A DNA stretch of 64,000 bases from CAVVZJ01 sp963752755 (GCA_963752755.1 CAVVZJ010000001.1:558001-622000); one strand, 5' to 3'; counted from the first letter of the stretch, positions 28,557 through 38,228 are shown. Numbers and translations: made by a program. Notes: generated by a model from the letters alone, not told the origin.

Positions 28557-29828
28557 TCATTTGACCGGCTGCTCCAGAAGCCAGTCCTCGAGAATGATGT
28601 GCTCGAGGAAGGGGGCCCGCAGCAAGGCCGCACGCGAGGGGAGCACGTTGGCAAGCCAGGCATGGCGCTTCATGCTCGCAACCACGCCGCGGCCCAGGGC
28701 GTGCAAGGCCGGGTGGCCCATCTGCTTGCGGATGTTGTTGCTCAAGCGGTGGAACGTCGCCGGGATCAGGTTCGGGCCGGGGCCGACGTGCACGATCGTC
28801 TCGACGCCCGAGCCGAGCGTCACGTCGAGCGCGTCCCAGAGCTGCTGGGGCTGGTCGGTCCAGCGGATCAAGGTCTCGCGGCTGTTCAACTCGTCGTAGC
28901 TCGCCGCGCCGGTGACGCAGGAGACGACGTTCGGTGTCGGCCTCGTGCGACCGCCGCCGACCTTGTAGATGGCGGTGGCGGTCCGGTTCGGGATGTTCGC
29001 CTCCCAGACGAGCGGCGAGTGCAAGGGGGGCCATCGGTGCTCCTTGCGTCGGAGCATCGTCTTCTCGGGCAGATACTCGGGGATCAGGCGTTCGAGAATG
29101 CCGAGCGTGTCCCCTTGACCGAGGATCAAGGCCGTGTTCGGCGAGAGGTACGCCGAGGGCCCGATCAAACCCTTCCCCTCGCTCCGGGCCGCCTCGCAGA
29201 GCCGCTCGACGTCCCCGCGTTCGAGCAACGGCCCCCGGGTAAAAAGGACGCCCATGCTCGTGTCGGCCGCCAGCCTGGCGCAGTCCTCGGCCAGTGCGAG
29301 CGGCACCGGCAGGATCTGGTTGAGCCGGTACACGCCGCCGACGACCATCGCCGTCAACTCGCCGATCGAGTAGCCGAGGCTCAGCTTCGCCTGGGCGATG
29401 GGAACGTGGAAGATCGCCTCCAGAATCCGGACCTGCGCCAGCTCCATCCCCACGATCAACGAAACGTCTTCCGGGAACGTACTCAGCGAGCTGGGCGTCT
29501 CGTCGCGGACGTGGGCAACCAGGTCCACGCGCCGGCCGATGGACTCGGAGCAGAGCTCCGACGCCTCGAACAGCACGTCGCGCACGATCGGGCCATAGAC
29601 CGGATGCGCCAGCAGCTGCGGGCTCCGACCGAGGTTCGTCTGGTCGTAGCCGCGGAAGGCCAGGGCGGTGGAGCCGATCCGGGCGCGGAGCCTGGCGGCG
29701 GGCTCGGAGACCGGCTCACTCGAAACGCCCGCCGGAGGCGTCGCGATCGGCGACGCCACGGGGGACGGACGAAGGCCAGACCCCCAGCCGAAGATGCGAT
29801 TGCGGCGGCGGCCGTCCACGTCTTTCAT
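28557..29828 (-). CDS. Acyltransferase-like protein related to malonyl-CoA:ACP transacylase
   Basis: From MKDVDGRRRNRIFGWG (29828) this is a 423-residue protein. It keeps the transacylase nucleophile elbow LSLGYSIGELTAM and a C-terminal segment VETIVHVGPGPNLIPATF similar to FabD and polyketide acyltransferase domains. The N-terminal 60 residues are low-complexity and not part of the domain. It lies 145 bp upstream of the acyl-CoA dehydrogenase on the same strand. Whether it acts in lipid synthesis, polyketide synthesis or something else cannot be told, since no ACP or ketosynthase is near. The start is uncertain because the ribosome-binding site is weak. Confidence 0.7.
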   Translation of the reverse strand: MKDVDGRRRNRIFGWGSGLRPSPVASPIATPPAGVSSEPVSEPAARLRARIGSTALAFRGYDQTNLGRSPQLLAHPVYGPIVRDVLFEASELCSESIGRRVDLVAHVRDETPSSLSTFPEDVSLIVGMELAQVRILEAIFHVPIAQAKLSLGYSIGELTAMVVGGVYRLNQILPVPLALAEDCARLAADTSMGVLFTRGPLLERGDVERLCEAARSEGKGLIGPSAYLSPNTALILGQGDTLGILERLIPEYLPEKTMLRRKEHRWPPLHSPLVWEANIPNRTATAIYKVGGGRTRPTPNVVSCVTGAASYDELNSRETLIRWTDQPQQLWDALDVTLGSGVETIVHVGPGPNLIPATFHRLSNNIRKQMGHPALHALGRGVVASMKRHAWLANVLPSRAALLRAPFLEHIILEDWLLEQPVK

Positions 29829-30199
29829 GGGTCTACGCCTGAAGGCTGGCGAGGCTTCAAGCCTCCTCGTGGGCCGTGGCGCAGGTGGGATCGCTCGCAC
29901 GGCGGGGGTTGGTTTGAACAGCCTCTCCCTTCAAATCAGAGGCCAAGGACCGAAAAAACCGTCTTTGATCAACTCTGGAATTAACTACGCAAAGAATCAA
30001 CCGATAGTTCGCGGTCGACTGTTGCGTCTGGAGAAATTATAGGGCCGAAGCGGGTTGAACGAGTCCCGGCTTGCAGGATTCCCGGGCTCTTTATGATGAT
30101 TGTGCGGGACGCCTCGATCGCCAACACTCAGGGTGGGGCCCCGGGCAGTCGGCCCGGGAAAACGGTCGTTCCCGACGCAACACGTGGAGTCCTGGTCCC
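29829..30199. other. Gene-free divergent intergenic region
   Basis: This 371-bp stretch separates the divergent acyltransferase-like and thioesterase genes, so it should hold promoters for both. It contains a locally AT-rich part around 29950-30040 but no promoter I can call with confidence. No repeat or RNA gene is seen. Confidence 0.5.
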
Positions 30200-30703
30200 T
30201 TGAGTCCCAACGAATCCACGCCGGAGCGGGCCGACGCGCGGTCACTGGGCAGGCAGCGGGTGCCCTTGCACGAGCTGCTGGGCATCCGGCCTGTGGCGAT
30301 GGTCGAGGGTCGGGGACGCCTCGAATTTGTGGTGAAAGAGCAACATCTGCGGACCTTCGGCATCCTCCACGGCGGCGTCTTCGCCACCTTGCTCGACACC
30401 GTCATGGGCATGGCCTCGGCGAGCGTCGCGCGCGACGGACACGACGTCGTCACCGTCCAGCTCAACGTGAACTTCATCCGGCCCGTGGCGCTGGGCGAGT
30501 CCATTGTGGCCACGTCGGAGGTCGTCCACGCCGGCCGTCGTACGGCCGTGGCACGCGCCGAGATCCGCACGGCGGGCGGCGAGCTGGCGGCCACCGGCAC
30601 CGGCACGTTCATGTTCCTGCCGCCCACCGGCGCGGCCCAGGGCGGCATCGGACCGGTCGCGGACGCGGACGCGGACACCGACACGGGCGAAGGGCGTGCC
30701 TGA
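30200..30703 (+). CDS. Hotdog-fold thioesterase, PaaI family
   Basis: This hotdog thioesterase shows LGIRPVAMVEGRGRLEF and the active-site helix ILHGGVFATLLDTVMGMA followed by VTVQLNVNFIRPVALGE. PaaI-type enzymes hydrolyse acyl- or aryl-CoA thioesters. I chose a TTG start at 30200 (LSPNESTPERAD) with GGAG about ten bases upstream; an ATG at 30071 would add 43 residues with no domain. The C-terminus is a low-complexity acidic tail (ADADADTDTGEGRA). It is divergent from the beta-oxidation cluster. Confidence 0.8.
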   Translation: MSPNESTPERADARSLGRQRVPLHELLGIRPVAMVEGRGRLEFVVKEQHLRTFGILHGGVFATLLDTVMGMASASVARDGHDVVTVQLNVNFIRPVALGESIVATSEVVHAGRRTAVARAEIRTAGGELAATGTGTFMFLPPTGAAQGGIGPVADADADTDTGEGRA

Positions 30704-31047
30704 GCCGCCTCCCGACGGTCCACGGTTGCGAACCGACAGCGCGGGATAGTCTGTCTCCAGGGATGTCGATCCGGCTATACCTATCGCGCTGATTCATTCC
30801 CCACAGTTGCTGATGGCCGCTCGCACAACCCCATCTTGAGGCCCGTCCCGAGCCGGGGTTCTTCCCGGTCTTCCTCGGTGGCGGCTCGGCCTCGAACTCT
30901 GGACTCCCGACAGCTCCGAACGTCCTCACGCTCGTGACGCCTCACCGCCACCCCAGGTCGAAGCGCGGCCACGCGCGAGCGGTTCCCGGGCCGGACATTG
31001 CCAGAACTCCACACGAACGATCCTCCCGCAACGAGGAGCATTCACCC
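30704..31047. other. Gene-free leader region of the large exoprotein
   Basis: This 344-bp stretch precedes the gene at 31048. The only clear signal is GAGGAG about eight bases before that ATG. No hairpin, repeat or convincing promoter is seen. Confidence 0.5.
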
Positions 31048-34000
31048 ATGATCGGCTCGCCGCGCGGCCGTTGTCGGGTCTTCCGGGGCTGTCGGAACCA
31101 GAGCCGGCGCGGTCGGCCGCCCGGCCGGCAGGCCTGGGTCGAGCCGCTGGAAGGCCGGATCGCCCCCGCGACGTTAACCCTGGCCGGCGGCGACTTGACC
31201 TACGAGGCCGCCTTCGGCGAGGCGAACATCCTGACCGTCGATCTGGTGAACGTGAACGGCGCCGACTTCGTTCGCTTCCGCGAGGATGGCGTCGGTCTGA
31301 CGATCACACCGTCGGGCACCGGCCTGGTCGCCGACGCACCCAACCTCGTCCGCGCACCGCTGTCCGGCTTGACCAGCATCGCGATCTCGACCCAGCCGGT
31401 CCCCGACCCGAACAACCCCGGTGATCCCGACCTCGTCGATGATTCGATCCGGCTGGTTCTCGAAAACACCATGCCAGCCGCCATCAGCATCGACGCCGGC
31501 CCCTCGACCGGCGATTCGCTCACGATCCAGGGCACGCCGGGCGACGACTCCTTCAGCGCCGTGCCTTCGTGGAGTTCCGGCGGGGCCCGAATCGTCGAGC
31601 TTTCGCATGCGTCGACGACCGTGCAGATCGGCGACGTCGAACACCTGACGTTCGACATCGCCCAGGCGGGCCAGGACCTCGTCCAGCTCGATCGCTACGT
31701 CGCCGGTCTCGACCGCCCCGGCGCCTTCCAGATTCTCGGCGGCGGTGCCGGCTCGGACTCGCTCCAGATCACCGGCGAGGGCAACCTGCCCCAGACGGTC
31801 AACCTCTCCGACGGCCTCGTCTCGATCCGCGACACGCCCCCGACCCAGGAGCTGCTGCTCGGCCGCTCCGACAACATCGCCATCGACCAGCCCCGCGTGA
31901 CCCTCGACGTCATCCAGTACGACGCGAACGGAGACCCCCAGAGCCTCATCCCCTACGAGGACGAGGGCCGCTACTTCACCACCGTCCTGCTCGACACCGG
32001 CGCCACCGGTATCCTCGCGGCCCAGGAACTCAGCTCCACGCTCGTGGACCACGGCATGCAGGTGGACGGCCTGTACCAGGAGCAGGGCGTTGCCGGCTTC
32101 AGCGACGTGGGCGTCTCGGCCCCTTACCGCGTGGACTTCGCCGGCGTCAGCGGCGTTCGCAACACGATCGAAAACTTCCGCATGGAACTGGGCGACTTCA
32201 GCTTCAGCTTTCTCGGCCCCTGGGGCCTGGCCGGCATGCCCTTGATGGTCAACCGCGTCACCTCGTTCGACATGAGCAACTGGCTCGACCCCTTCGGACT
32301 GACCGACCCCGCCGACCTGGAGATCGGCGTCGATTTCTCCAGCCAGACGCCGCCCGACTCCGGCCACCAGTACCACGTCCCGGTTCAGCTCGTGGACTTC
32401 CCCGCCTCGGGCGCCTACCCCGACAACCCGGTCCCGACGTTCGCCCCCTTGCCCGAGATCCCGGTGAAGATCCGCGAGAACGGCCGCGAGGTCACCGGCT
32501 ACTTCCTCGTGGACACCGGCGCCCAGCTCTCGATCCTCTCCACCCAGGTCGCCTTCGCCCTCGGCCTCGACCGCAACCACAACGGCACCCTCGAAGACGA
32601 GGCCGTCGATCACATCGACGTCGGCGGCATCGGCGGCACGACCACGATCCCCATGCTCCCCATCGACCGCCTGGCCGTGGCCTCCACCGAGGGGGCCGAC
32701 CTCATCTGGACCAAGCTCCTCATGGGCATCGAGGACATCTCCGTCCCCAACGGTCCGACGCTCCTGGGCGTCTTCGGCATGGACTTCCTCACCAGCGGCT
32801 GGGCCTCGAAGATCCTCCCCCTCTTGCTCGGCACCCCCGGCTCCCTGGAAAACGGCTACTTCTCTCACATCTATCTCGATTTCCGTAATGCCGACGCCCA
32901 TCAAGGCACGATCATCTTCGACGTCGTGCCCGAGCACGACAACCCCGGCCAGCCGATCGCCAGCACCCTGGCCGTCGGCCTCTCCGGCGTCGATACCGTC
33001 CAGGTCTCCACCGGCAACGGCACCGACCCGACCCAGAACAACGCCGATGACATCTTCAACGTCAGCCCCTCGATCAAGACCCGCTTCGTCCTCGACGCCG
33101 GCCCCCACACCAGCGGCGACACCCTCAACGTCTCCCTGCCCGACGGCCTCAGCGCGTCCAACGACGGCTCGACGATCCAGGTCGCCGGCTATCAGGACAT
33201 CGGCTACAGCCACTTCGAGCACGTCAACATCGCCAACAACATCGACACGACCCCCCCGACGGCCGCCATCGACCCCGTCACCCCCGACCCGCGACGCGTC
33301 CCCGTCCCGGCCGTGACCATCCAGTTCAGCGAGCCCGTGCTCGGCTTCGACCTCGGCGACCTCGCCTTGACCCGCGATGGCTCGCCCGTCTCCCTCGCCG
33401 ACGCCCACCTCATCACGACCGACAACGTCCACTACACCCTCAGCGGCCTCGACACCGCCACGACCGCCCCCGGCCTCTACCTCCTTACCCTCAACGCCAG
33501 TGGCTCCGGCATCCTCGACCTTGCCGGCAACCCCCTGGCCGCCAGCGCCACCGACGACTGGCGGATGCTCGACACGATGATCGTCACCTCATTCGCCCCC
33601 ACGGCTTCCGGCTTCGTCCTGACCTTCGATCGCCCGATCGATCCCTCCGTGCTGAACCTCTACGACACCCAGTTCAGCGGCCTCGGCCCGGCCGACGTGT
33701 CGCTCGTCGGCGGTGCCGTCGGTCCGGTCCCCGGCTCGGTCGTGCTGGACACGACCCGGACCACACTCCGCTTCATGGCCCGGGGTGGCATCCTGCCGAA
33801 CGACAACTACACGGTCCACGTCCGCTCGGCCACCGACGGTCTCCACGACGCCAGCGGCAACCTGCTCGACGGCAACGAGGACGGCGTCGCCGGCGGCGAC
33901 TATGCCCACACGTTCAACGTGGCCCACCAGGTCACCGACGTCGTCCTCGGCGTTCCCGACGTCGTTCGAGGCCCCTCGCAGGACATCCACATCCCCGCCA

Positions 34001-34908
34001 CCGACACGACCGTCGGCATCCCGATCACCATCGACAACGCCGCAGGCGTCTCGACGATCGAGTTGACCGTCCACTACGATCCAACCTTGCTGAACATCCT
34101 CGACGCCACCACCCTTCCAGGCCTCTCCGGCACCCTCGCGGTGACGGACTCGGGCACCGGCTACATCAGTTACCTGTTGCTCCTCGATTCGCCGCTGCCG
34201 GCCGGCCCGCTCACCCTCCTCTCACTGACCGCCAGCGTGCCGGCTTCGGCTCCCTACGGCACCAATGGGGCCATCACCCTCTCCAACCTCTCCTTCGACC
34301 TCGGCCAGCGCCATGGCGTCGCCGATGACGGCCTCCAGGTCGTCGGCTTCTTCGGCGATGCCGACGGCTCGCGCTCTTACAACGCCTACGACGCTTCCCT
34401 GATCGGCCGCGTCGCCCTCAACCGCGACGCCGGCTTCGCCGCCTGGCCGCTGACCGACCCGCTGCCCCTCGCCGACATCAACGGCAACGGTGCCCTTGAC
34501 CTTCAGGACGCCCAGCTCGTGGCCTCGAAGTCGGTCTCTCGCGTCGTTCCCCAGATCCCCGACCTGCCCGCCGGCCAGTTCAGTGGCCTCGGTGGTGCCG
34601 ACGTGATCCTCGGCGGGCCCCCCAACCTCGCGACCTCGCCCGGCCAGACCATCCTCCTTCCCCCCACCGGCCCCTCGAACGCCCCGACCGGCCGCCTGAT
34701 CCTGGTCGCCGTCCCCTTCACCCTGGCGCCCGCCGCGGCGCCGGCCGCGGCTCCCGTCGCCCCCGCAACGCTCGTGGACCTCGCCCTCGCCTCCGACGAC
34801 CTCCTGGCCGCCGATGCTCCACCACCCTCCCACACCTCGCTCGCCCCCGCCCAGCCGCTCCTGTCCGACCTCGACCGGCGAGGGGCCTTCGTCGATCTCG
34901 GGGGCTGA
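31048..34908 (+). CDS. Giant exoprotein: two DTG protease-like lobes, Ig-like domains, cohesin and dockerin
   Basis: This 1286-residue protein starts after GAGGAG. Residues 30-40 carry VEPLEGRIAP, a planctomycete exoprotein motif. Two aspartic-protease signatures follow: LLDTGATGILAAQEL (Asp316) with a later GLAGMPLMV, and LVDTGAQLSILST (Asp489) with LGVFGMDFLTSG. Each is a retropepsin-type catalytic loop plus its hydrophobic-hydrophobic-Gly loop, and the aspartates are 173 residues apart, like the two lobes of pepsin. Residues about 735-965 look like two SbsA/Ig-type domains (VPAVTIQFSEPVLGF; SGFVLTFDRPIDPSVL). About 965-1090 is cohesin-like (GVSTIELTVHYDPTLLNI). Two dockerin-type calcium repeats follow at 1103 (GDADGSRSYNAYDASLIGR) and 1142 (ADINGNGALDLQDAQLVA). 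It is presumably extracellular. The function is unknown. Confidence 0.85.
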   Translation: MIGSPRGRCRVFRGCRNQSRRGRPPGRQAWVEPLEGRIAPATLTLAGGDLTYEAAFGEANILTVDLVNVNGADFVRFREDGVGLTITPSGTGLVADAPNLVRAPLSGLTSIAISTQPVPDPNNPGDPDLVDDSIRLVLENTMPAAISIDAGPSTGDSLTIQGTPGDDSFSAVPSWSSGGARIVELSHASTTVQIGDVEHLTFDIAQAGQDLVQLDRYVAGLDRPGAFQILGGGAGSDSLQITGEGNLPQTVNLSDGLVSIRDTPPTQELLLGRSDNIAIDQPRVTLDVIQYDANGDPQSLIPYEDEGRYFTTVLLDTGATGILAAQELSSTLVDHGMQVDGLYQEQGVAGFSDVGVSAPYRVDFAGVSGVRNTIENFRMELGDFSFSFLGPWGLAGMPLMVNRVTSFDMSNWLDPFGLTDPADLEIGVDFSSQTPPDSGHQYHVPVQLVDFPASGAYPDNPVPTFAPLPEIPVKIRENGREVTGYFLVDTGAQLSILSTQVAFALGLDRNHNGTLEDEAVDHIDVGGIGGTTTIPMLPIDRLAVASTEGADLIWTKLLMGIEDISVPNGPTLLGVFGMDFLTSGWASKILPLLLGTPGSLENGYFSHIYLDFRNADAHQGTIIFDVVPEHDNPGQPIASTLAVGLSGVDTVQVSTGNGTDPTQNNADDIFNVSPSIKTRFVLDAGPHTSGDTLNVSLPDGLSASNDGSTIQVAGYQDIGYSHFEHVNIANNIDTTPPTAAIDPVTPDPRRVPVPAVTIQFSEPVLGFDLGDLALTRDGSPVSLADAHLITTDNVHYTLSGLDTATTAPGLYLLTLNASGSGILDLAGNPLAASATDDWRMLDTMIVTSFAPTASGFVLTFDRPIDPSVLNLYDTQFSGLGPADVSLVGGAVGPVPGSVVLDTTRTTLRFMARGGILPNDNYTVHVRSATDGLHDASGNLLDGNEDGVAGGDYAHTFNVAHQVTDVVLGVPDVVRGPSQDIHIPATDTTVGIPITIDNAAGVSTIELTVHYDPTLLNILDATTLPGLSGTLAVTDSGTGYISYLLLLDSPLPAGPLTLLSLTASVPASAPYGTNGAITLSNLSFDLGQRHGVADDGLQVVGFFGDADGSRSYNAYDASLIGRVALNRDAGFAAWPLTDPLPLADINGNGALDLQDAQLVASKSVSRVVPQIPDLPAGQFSGLGGADVILGGPPNLATSPGQTILLPPTGPSNAPTGRLILVAVPFTLAPAAAPAAAPVAPATLVDLALASDDLLAADAPPPSHTSLAPAQPLLSDLDRRGAFVDLGG

Positions 34909-35090
34909 GGAGGCGGTGCAATCCCGGTCGAGTAGTCCTCAACCCGCCAATCGCCGGATCGCGGGCCGACCCCATCGGACCATCTCCGACACCCCTGCCA
35001 TTGCGACTCCTCGCCCCCGAGTCTCTCCATCCGGTTGATCGGGATTGTTTCGAAAAAGAAACAGATTCAAAGAAGAGATTGGCTTTCTTC

Positions 35091-35119
35091 TTGACGTTGG
35101 TGAGCTTTCCCCTTATTTA
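35091..35119 (+). promoter_or_regulatory. Candidate promoter of the PEP-CTERM gene
   Basis: TTGACG and TATTTA are separated by 17 bases in an unusually AT-rich stretch about 90 bp before the start at 35208. Overlapping it at 35080-35096, TTGGC-N7-TTGAC partly resembles a sigma-54 -24/-12 site but lacks the -12 GC step, so a sigma-70-type reading is preferred. Confidence 0.45.
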
Positions 35120-35207
35120 CGTAGAATTGATCACAAGACTGTCCGACGCTTTGGCGAAGTCGCCAGTCTTGAGGCGTCGGCGATCAAAAACTTGAGGGGA
35201 AAGTGGA

Positions 35208-35951
35208 ATGAAGACGACTTCGTGGCGGCTTGCTGTCGGCTGCCTCATGCTGGTCCTCGGAGGCTCCCGGGCCAGGGCCGAGTATCACACGATCGATCTC
35301 TCGCCGGTCGCCAATGGCAACCTACAGAACATCGATAGTGGTTTCCCCAGCAGTAGCGCAACCCTGGGGGGAGTCCCCTTCACGTTCCAGACGTCAACGG
35401 CGGGCAACAATATCTGGCACGCCGATTACGCGACCGGTCGGAACCCCCTGACCGTGGATATCTCGGTCGGGGTTTATGGCGTCGATCGGGTGATGACCCT
35501 GCTCAACACCTTCTGGGGTCAGGCCGGTACCAGCTACGCATCCATCGAATTCTTCGGGTCCGATGGTGCCGACTACACAGTGGACCTGCTAGGTAACGTG
35601 GACATCCGCGATTACAACAACGACGGCTGGACCAACTCCATCAACGGCACATCCACAGTCAATGTCGTCTCGGTCAACGGTGGCCAGCATCGGCTCGACA
35701 TGCAGACGTTTGTGCTCCCCACCGCCTTCCGCACCCAGACGCTGACGACGATCCGCCTCAGTGACAACGGCGGCTACGACTTCCAGCGCATCTTCATCGC
35801 CGGCGTCACGGTCCAGACCGTGCCCGAGCCGTCCACCCTCGCCCTCTGCGGCCTCAGCATCCTGACCCTGTCAGCGGGCTGCTCCCTCCGCTGCCGACGG
35901 GGTGGTATGGCCCGAGAAATCGGCTCCTTCGAGGCCGGGACGGAAGGTTGA
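35208..35951 (+). CDS. PEP-CTERM sorting-domain protein
   Basis: This 247-residue protein has a signal peptide (WRLAVGCLMLVLGGSRARA) and ends with the tripartite PEP-CTERM signal: VPEPSTLALCGL, a hydrophobic helix and an arginine-rich tail (RCRRGG). Exosortase would cleave at the PEP site and pass the protein to the surface. The mature part is beta-rich with no recognised domain (FQTSTAGNNIWHADYATGRN). No exosortase gene lies in this window, so processing depends on a distant gene. GAGGGG precedes the ATG. Confidence 0.85.
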   Translation: MKTTSWRLAVGCLMLVLGGSRARAEYHTIDLSPVANGNLQNIDSGFPSSSATLGGVPFTFQTSTAGNNIWHADYATGRNPLTVDISVGVYGVDRVMTLLNTFWGQAGTSYASIEFFGSDGADYTVDLLGNVDIRDYNNDGWTNSINGTSTVNVVSVNGGQHRLDMQTFVLPTAFRTQTLTTIRLSDNGGYDFQRIFIAGVTVQTVPEPSTLALCGLSILTLSAGCSLRCRRGGMAREIGSFEAGTEG

Positions 35952-36061
35952 CGACCGCAAAGTCGCCTTGACGGGATGGTCGCCCCATCGTACAGCCTGG
36001 GAGCGGCTGCCGGACGATCGACCGGCGCACATCGCTCAGAGCCGTACGGTGGGCCATCCCG

Positions 36062-38029
36062 ATGCAACGTCTTCTTCGACGAAGGTGGTCCTCGGCTGGC
36101 GCCTGGCACCTGCCGTTCCTCCTCGCGCTGACGACCTTCGTCCTGCTCCCCGCGCTGAAGACCGGCTACTGGGCGGAGGACCTCTGCCACTCTGTCACGA
36201 TCCCGGGGACCGTGGTCCTCGATGGACAGGGCCTGTTTTCCCAGGTCGGCGCTCATGTCCGGTATACGATTGAGTCGGGGCGGTTCTTCCCGTTAACCCC
36301 GATCCTGATCACCGTCGTCTTCGTACTGATCCACGACGTCGTGGTCTACAAGGCTTACATTATTGCGATAACGCTCATCGATGTAATTCTTTTTTACGTC
36401 CTTATTCGTAAGCTGAGCGGCCGTGCTGGATTCGCCTGCTTTGCCGCGTGTTCGGTGATTTCCCTCTTCCAGTTTCGCGTCTTCGTTGACCCGTTCCTCG
36501 CCTACTACGGGCAGATTCAGTGGGTGACGGCGGGACTCTTCCTCTCGCTGTACAGCCTGCAATCCTTTCTGGAGCGGGGAAAGAAAGTCGGGCTCTTCGC
36601 CAGCGTCCTGGCCTATCTGGCCTGTGCCCTGGCCTACGAGGTCTCCTATGCGCTGATCCCGCTCCACGGGCTGCTGATCGTCCGCGCCCGGCGGGGATGG
36701 GGGACACGGCTGAAGCTCGGGCTTCCCTTCCTGGGGATCGTGGCCTTCTGTGGCCTGGCGTCGTTCGCCGTCCGCAGGCTCTACCCGAGCGATTTCTATG
36801 TGCATCGCACCAATCTCGATCCCGGCGCGATCCTGCGCACTCTGGTCCACCAGACGACCGCGGCCCTCCCCCTGAGCTATTACCTGACCGATCCCCACGG
36901 ACTCTTCGCCGGGATGCGCGACCCCTCGGCGCTGGTGAGCACGCTCGGTCAAACCCGCGTGATCGCGGTTGCCCTCGCCGCGCTCGTCCTGGCATACGCG
37001 GGCGTTCGCCTGGGCCGGAGGGAGGCCGAGGCGGAGGCGGAAGCGGGGTCTTCGCCCCCCGGAGGTCCCGGACTGATGGTCGGCCTGGGTCTGATGCTGG
37101 CCGTCCTCCCGACACTCCTGATCTCGATCAGCCCCCACCACCAGAGCTACCTCGCGCCCGGCGTGGGCTGGATCATGGTGATGATCCAGTATTACGGGGT
37201 GGGGCTGCTCCTCGCCACGGCGATCTGGCAGGCCCTGGAGCGGCCCTCCGGCCAGGGCGCCTTCTCCCATCGCAAGGGCTTCGTCGCGGCCTCGCTCATC
37301 GCCGGGCTCATGGGGTTGACCTACCGGGTGAACGGCGAGGTGGCTCTCTCGTTCAGCGCTCCGCCAGCCAGCGATCGCTACCGGGAGATTGCCGGACGGC
37401 ACGGGGCCTCCTGGCATCACCACCGGCTGAACCTGGAATCGGCCCTTCGCTCCGGTCTCCTGGAAGGCATTCCCGAAGGATCGGTGGTCCAGATGGCGAA
37501 CCTCTATCCATACTGGCACGACCCGATCTATGGCCGGTTCTTCTACGCCACGAACGCCCGGAAGGCCTTCGCGGTGATCCCGGCCACGCCCCCGACCGCC
37601 GCGTCGTCGGGCGTCGCACCCTTCCGGGTTCGTGACGTTCCCCTGGGCCCCGGCGCCGGCTTCGTCGTTCTCTCGCAGTTCGGCGGCCCGAGGGAGTCGC
37701 CCGCCGCTCCCGACGACGCCCGGGGACTCCGCCTCTTCGTGCGGAAGCCCGACCTCTTTCGCGAGGGCTCGGTCCCCGCCTTCCTCCTCGTCGGCCGTCC
37801 GCCCCGCTCCGGGAGCGGCGAGGGGAGCCAGTCGTTGGCCTGGCTCGCGCGCGACCTGCCCCTGATCGGCTCCGGCCGTGACTGGGCGGTGTACTCCCTT
37901 CGTCCCACCTCGCCCGTCGATCCTGATACTCTGCGCCTCGTCTTCAACGCGGCGAAGGCGACTCCCCGGCGTCGTGTCTCCCGACGCCCTGAGCTGGCGA
38001 TCCGCGAGCACGCCAGGGCGGTCCAGTAA
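36062..38029 (+). CDS. Polytopic membrane protein with large C-terminal soluble domain
   Basis: This 655-residue protein has about ten hydrophobic segments between residues 15 and 430, followed by about 200 soluble residues. An early acidic pair (GYWAEDLCHS) in the first outer loop resembles the catalytic aspartate/glutamate position of GT-C glycosyltransferases, but I see no other family motif. It could be a lipid-linked sugar transferase or an unrelated membrane protein. It follows the PEP-CTERM gene by 110 bp; membrane glycosyltransferase-like proteins and exosortase substrates often share a surface-assembly setting, but this link is speculative. Confidence 0.6.
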   Translation: MQRLLRRRWSSAGAWHLPFLLALTTFVLLPALKTGYWAEDLCHSVTIPGTVVLDGQGLFSQVGAHVRYTIESGRFFPLTPILITVVFVLIHDVVVYKAYIIAITLIDVILFYVLIRKLSGRAGFACFAACSVISLFQFRVFVDPFLAYYGQIQWVTAGLFLSLYSLQSFLERGKKVGLFASVLAYLACALAYEVSYALIPLHGLLIVRARRGWGTRLKLGLPFLGIVAFCGLASFAVRRLYPSDFYVHRTNLDPGAILRTLVHQTTAALPLSYYLTDPHGLFAGMRDPSALVSTLGQTRVIAVALAALVLAYAGVRLGRREAEAEAEAGSSPPGGPGLMVGLGLMLAVLPTLLISISPHHQSYLAPGVGWIMVMIQYYGVGLLLATAIWQALERPSGQGAFSHRKGFVAASLIAGLMGLTYRVNGEVALSFSAPPASDRYREIAGRHGASWHHHRLNLESALRSGLLEGIPEGSVVQMANLYPYWHDPIYGRFFYATNARKAFAVIPATPPTAASSGVAPFRVRDVPLGPGAGFVVLSQFGGPRESPAAPDDARGLRLFVRKPDLFREGSVPAFLLVGRPPRSGSGEGSQSLAWLARDLPLIGSGRDWAVYSLRPTSPVDPDTLRLVFNAAKATPRRRVSRRPELAIREHARAVQ

Positions 38030-38228
38030 CCACCCGGTCCGCCGCCGTCGCGATCCGCGCCAGAGCTTCTTGTGTGCTATATTATTCTTGTCGGCCGGTT
38101 CGCCCGCCAGACCCGGCGGCTCCTTGACAATGCGGCAGGGACATTCTTCCCCCTCGCCTCTCGGCTTGCGAACCCACTCCGAGGACCACGAACTGGGGAC
38201 ACCGCGATCGCGACGCTAAACTGGCAGC

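Noticed and set aside
38123..38128. TTGACA as a promoter -35 box
   Set aside because: No acceptable -10 hexamer lies 16-18 bases away on the plus strand, and no plus-strand gene follows.
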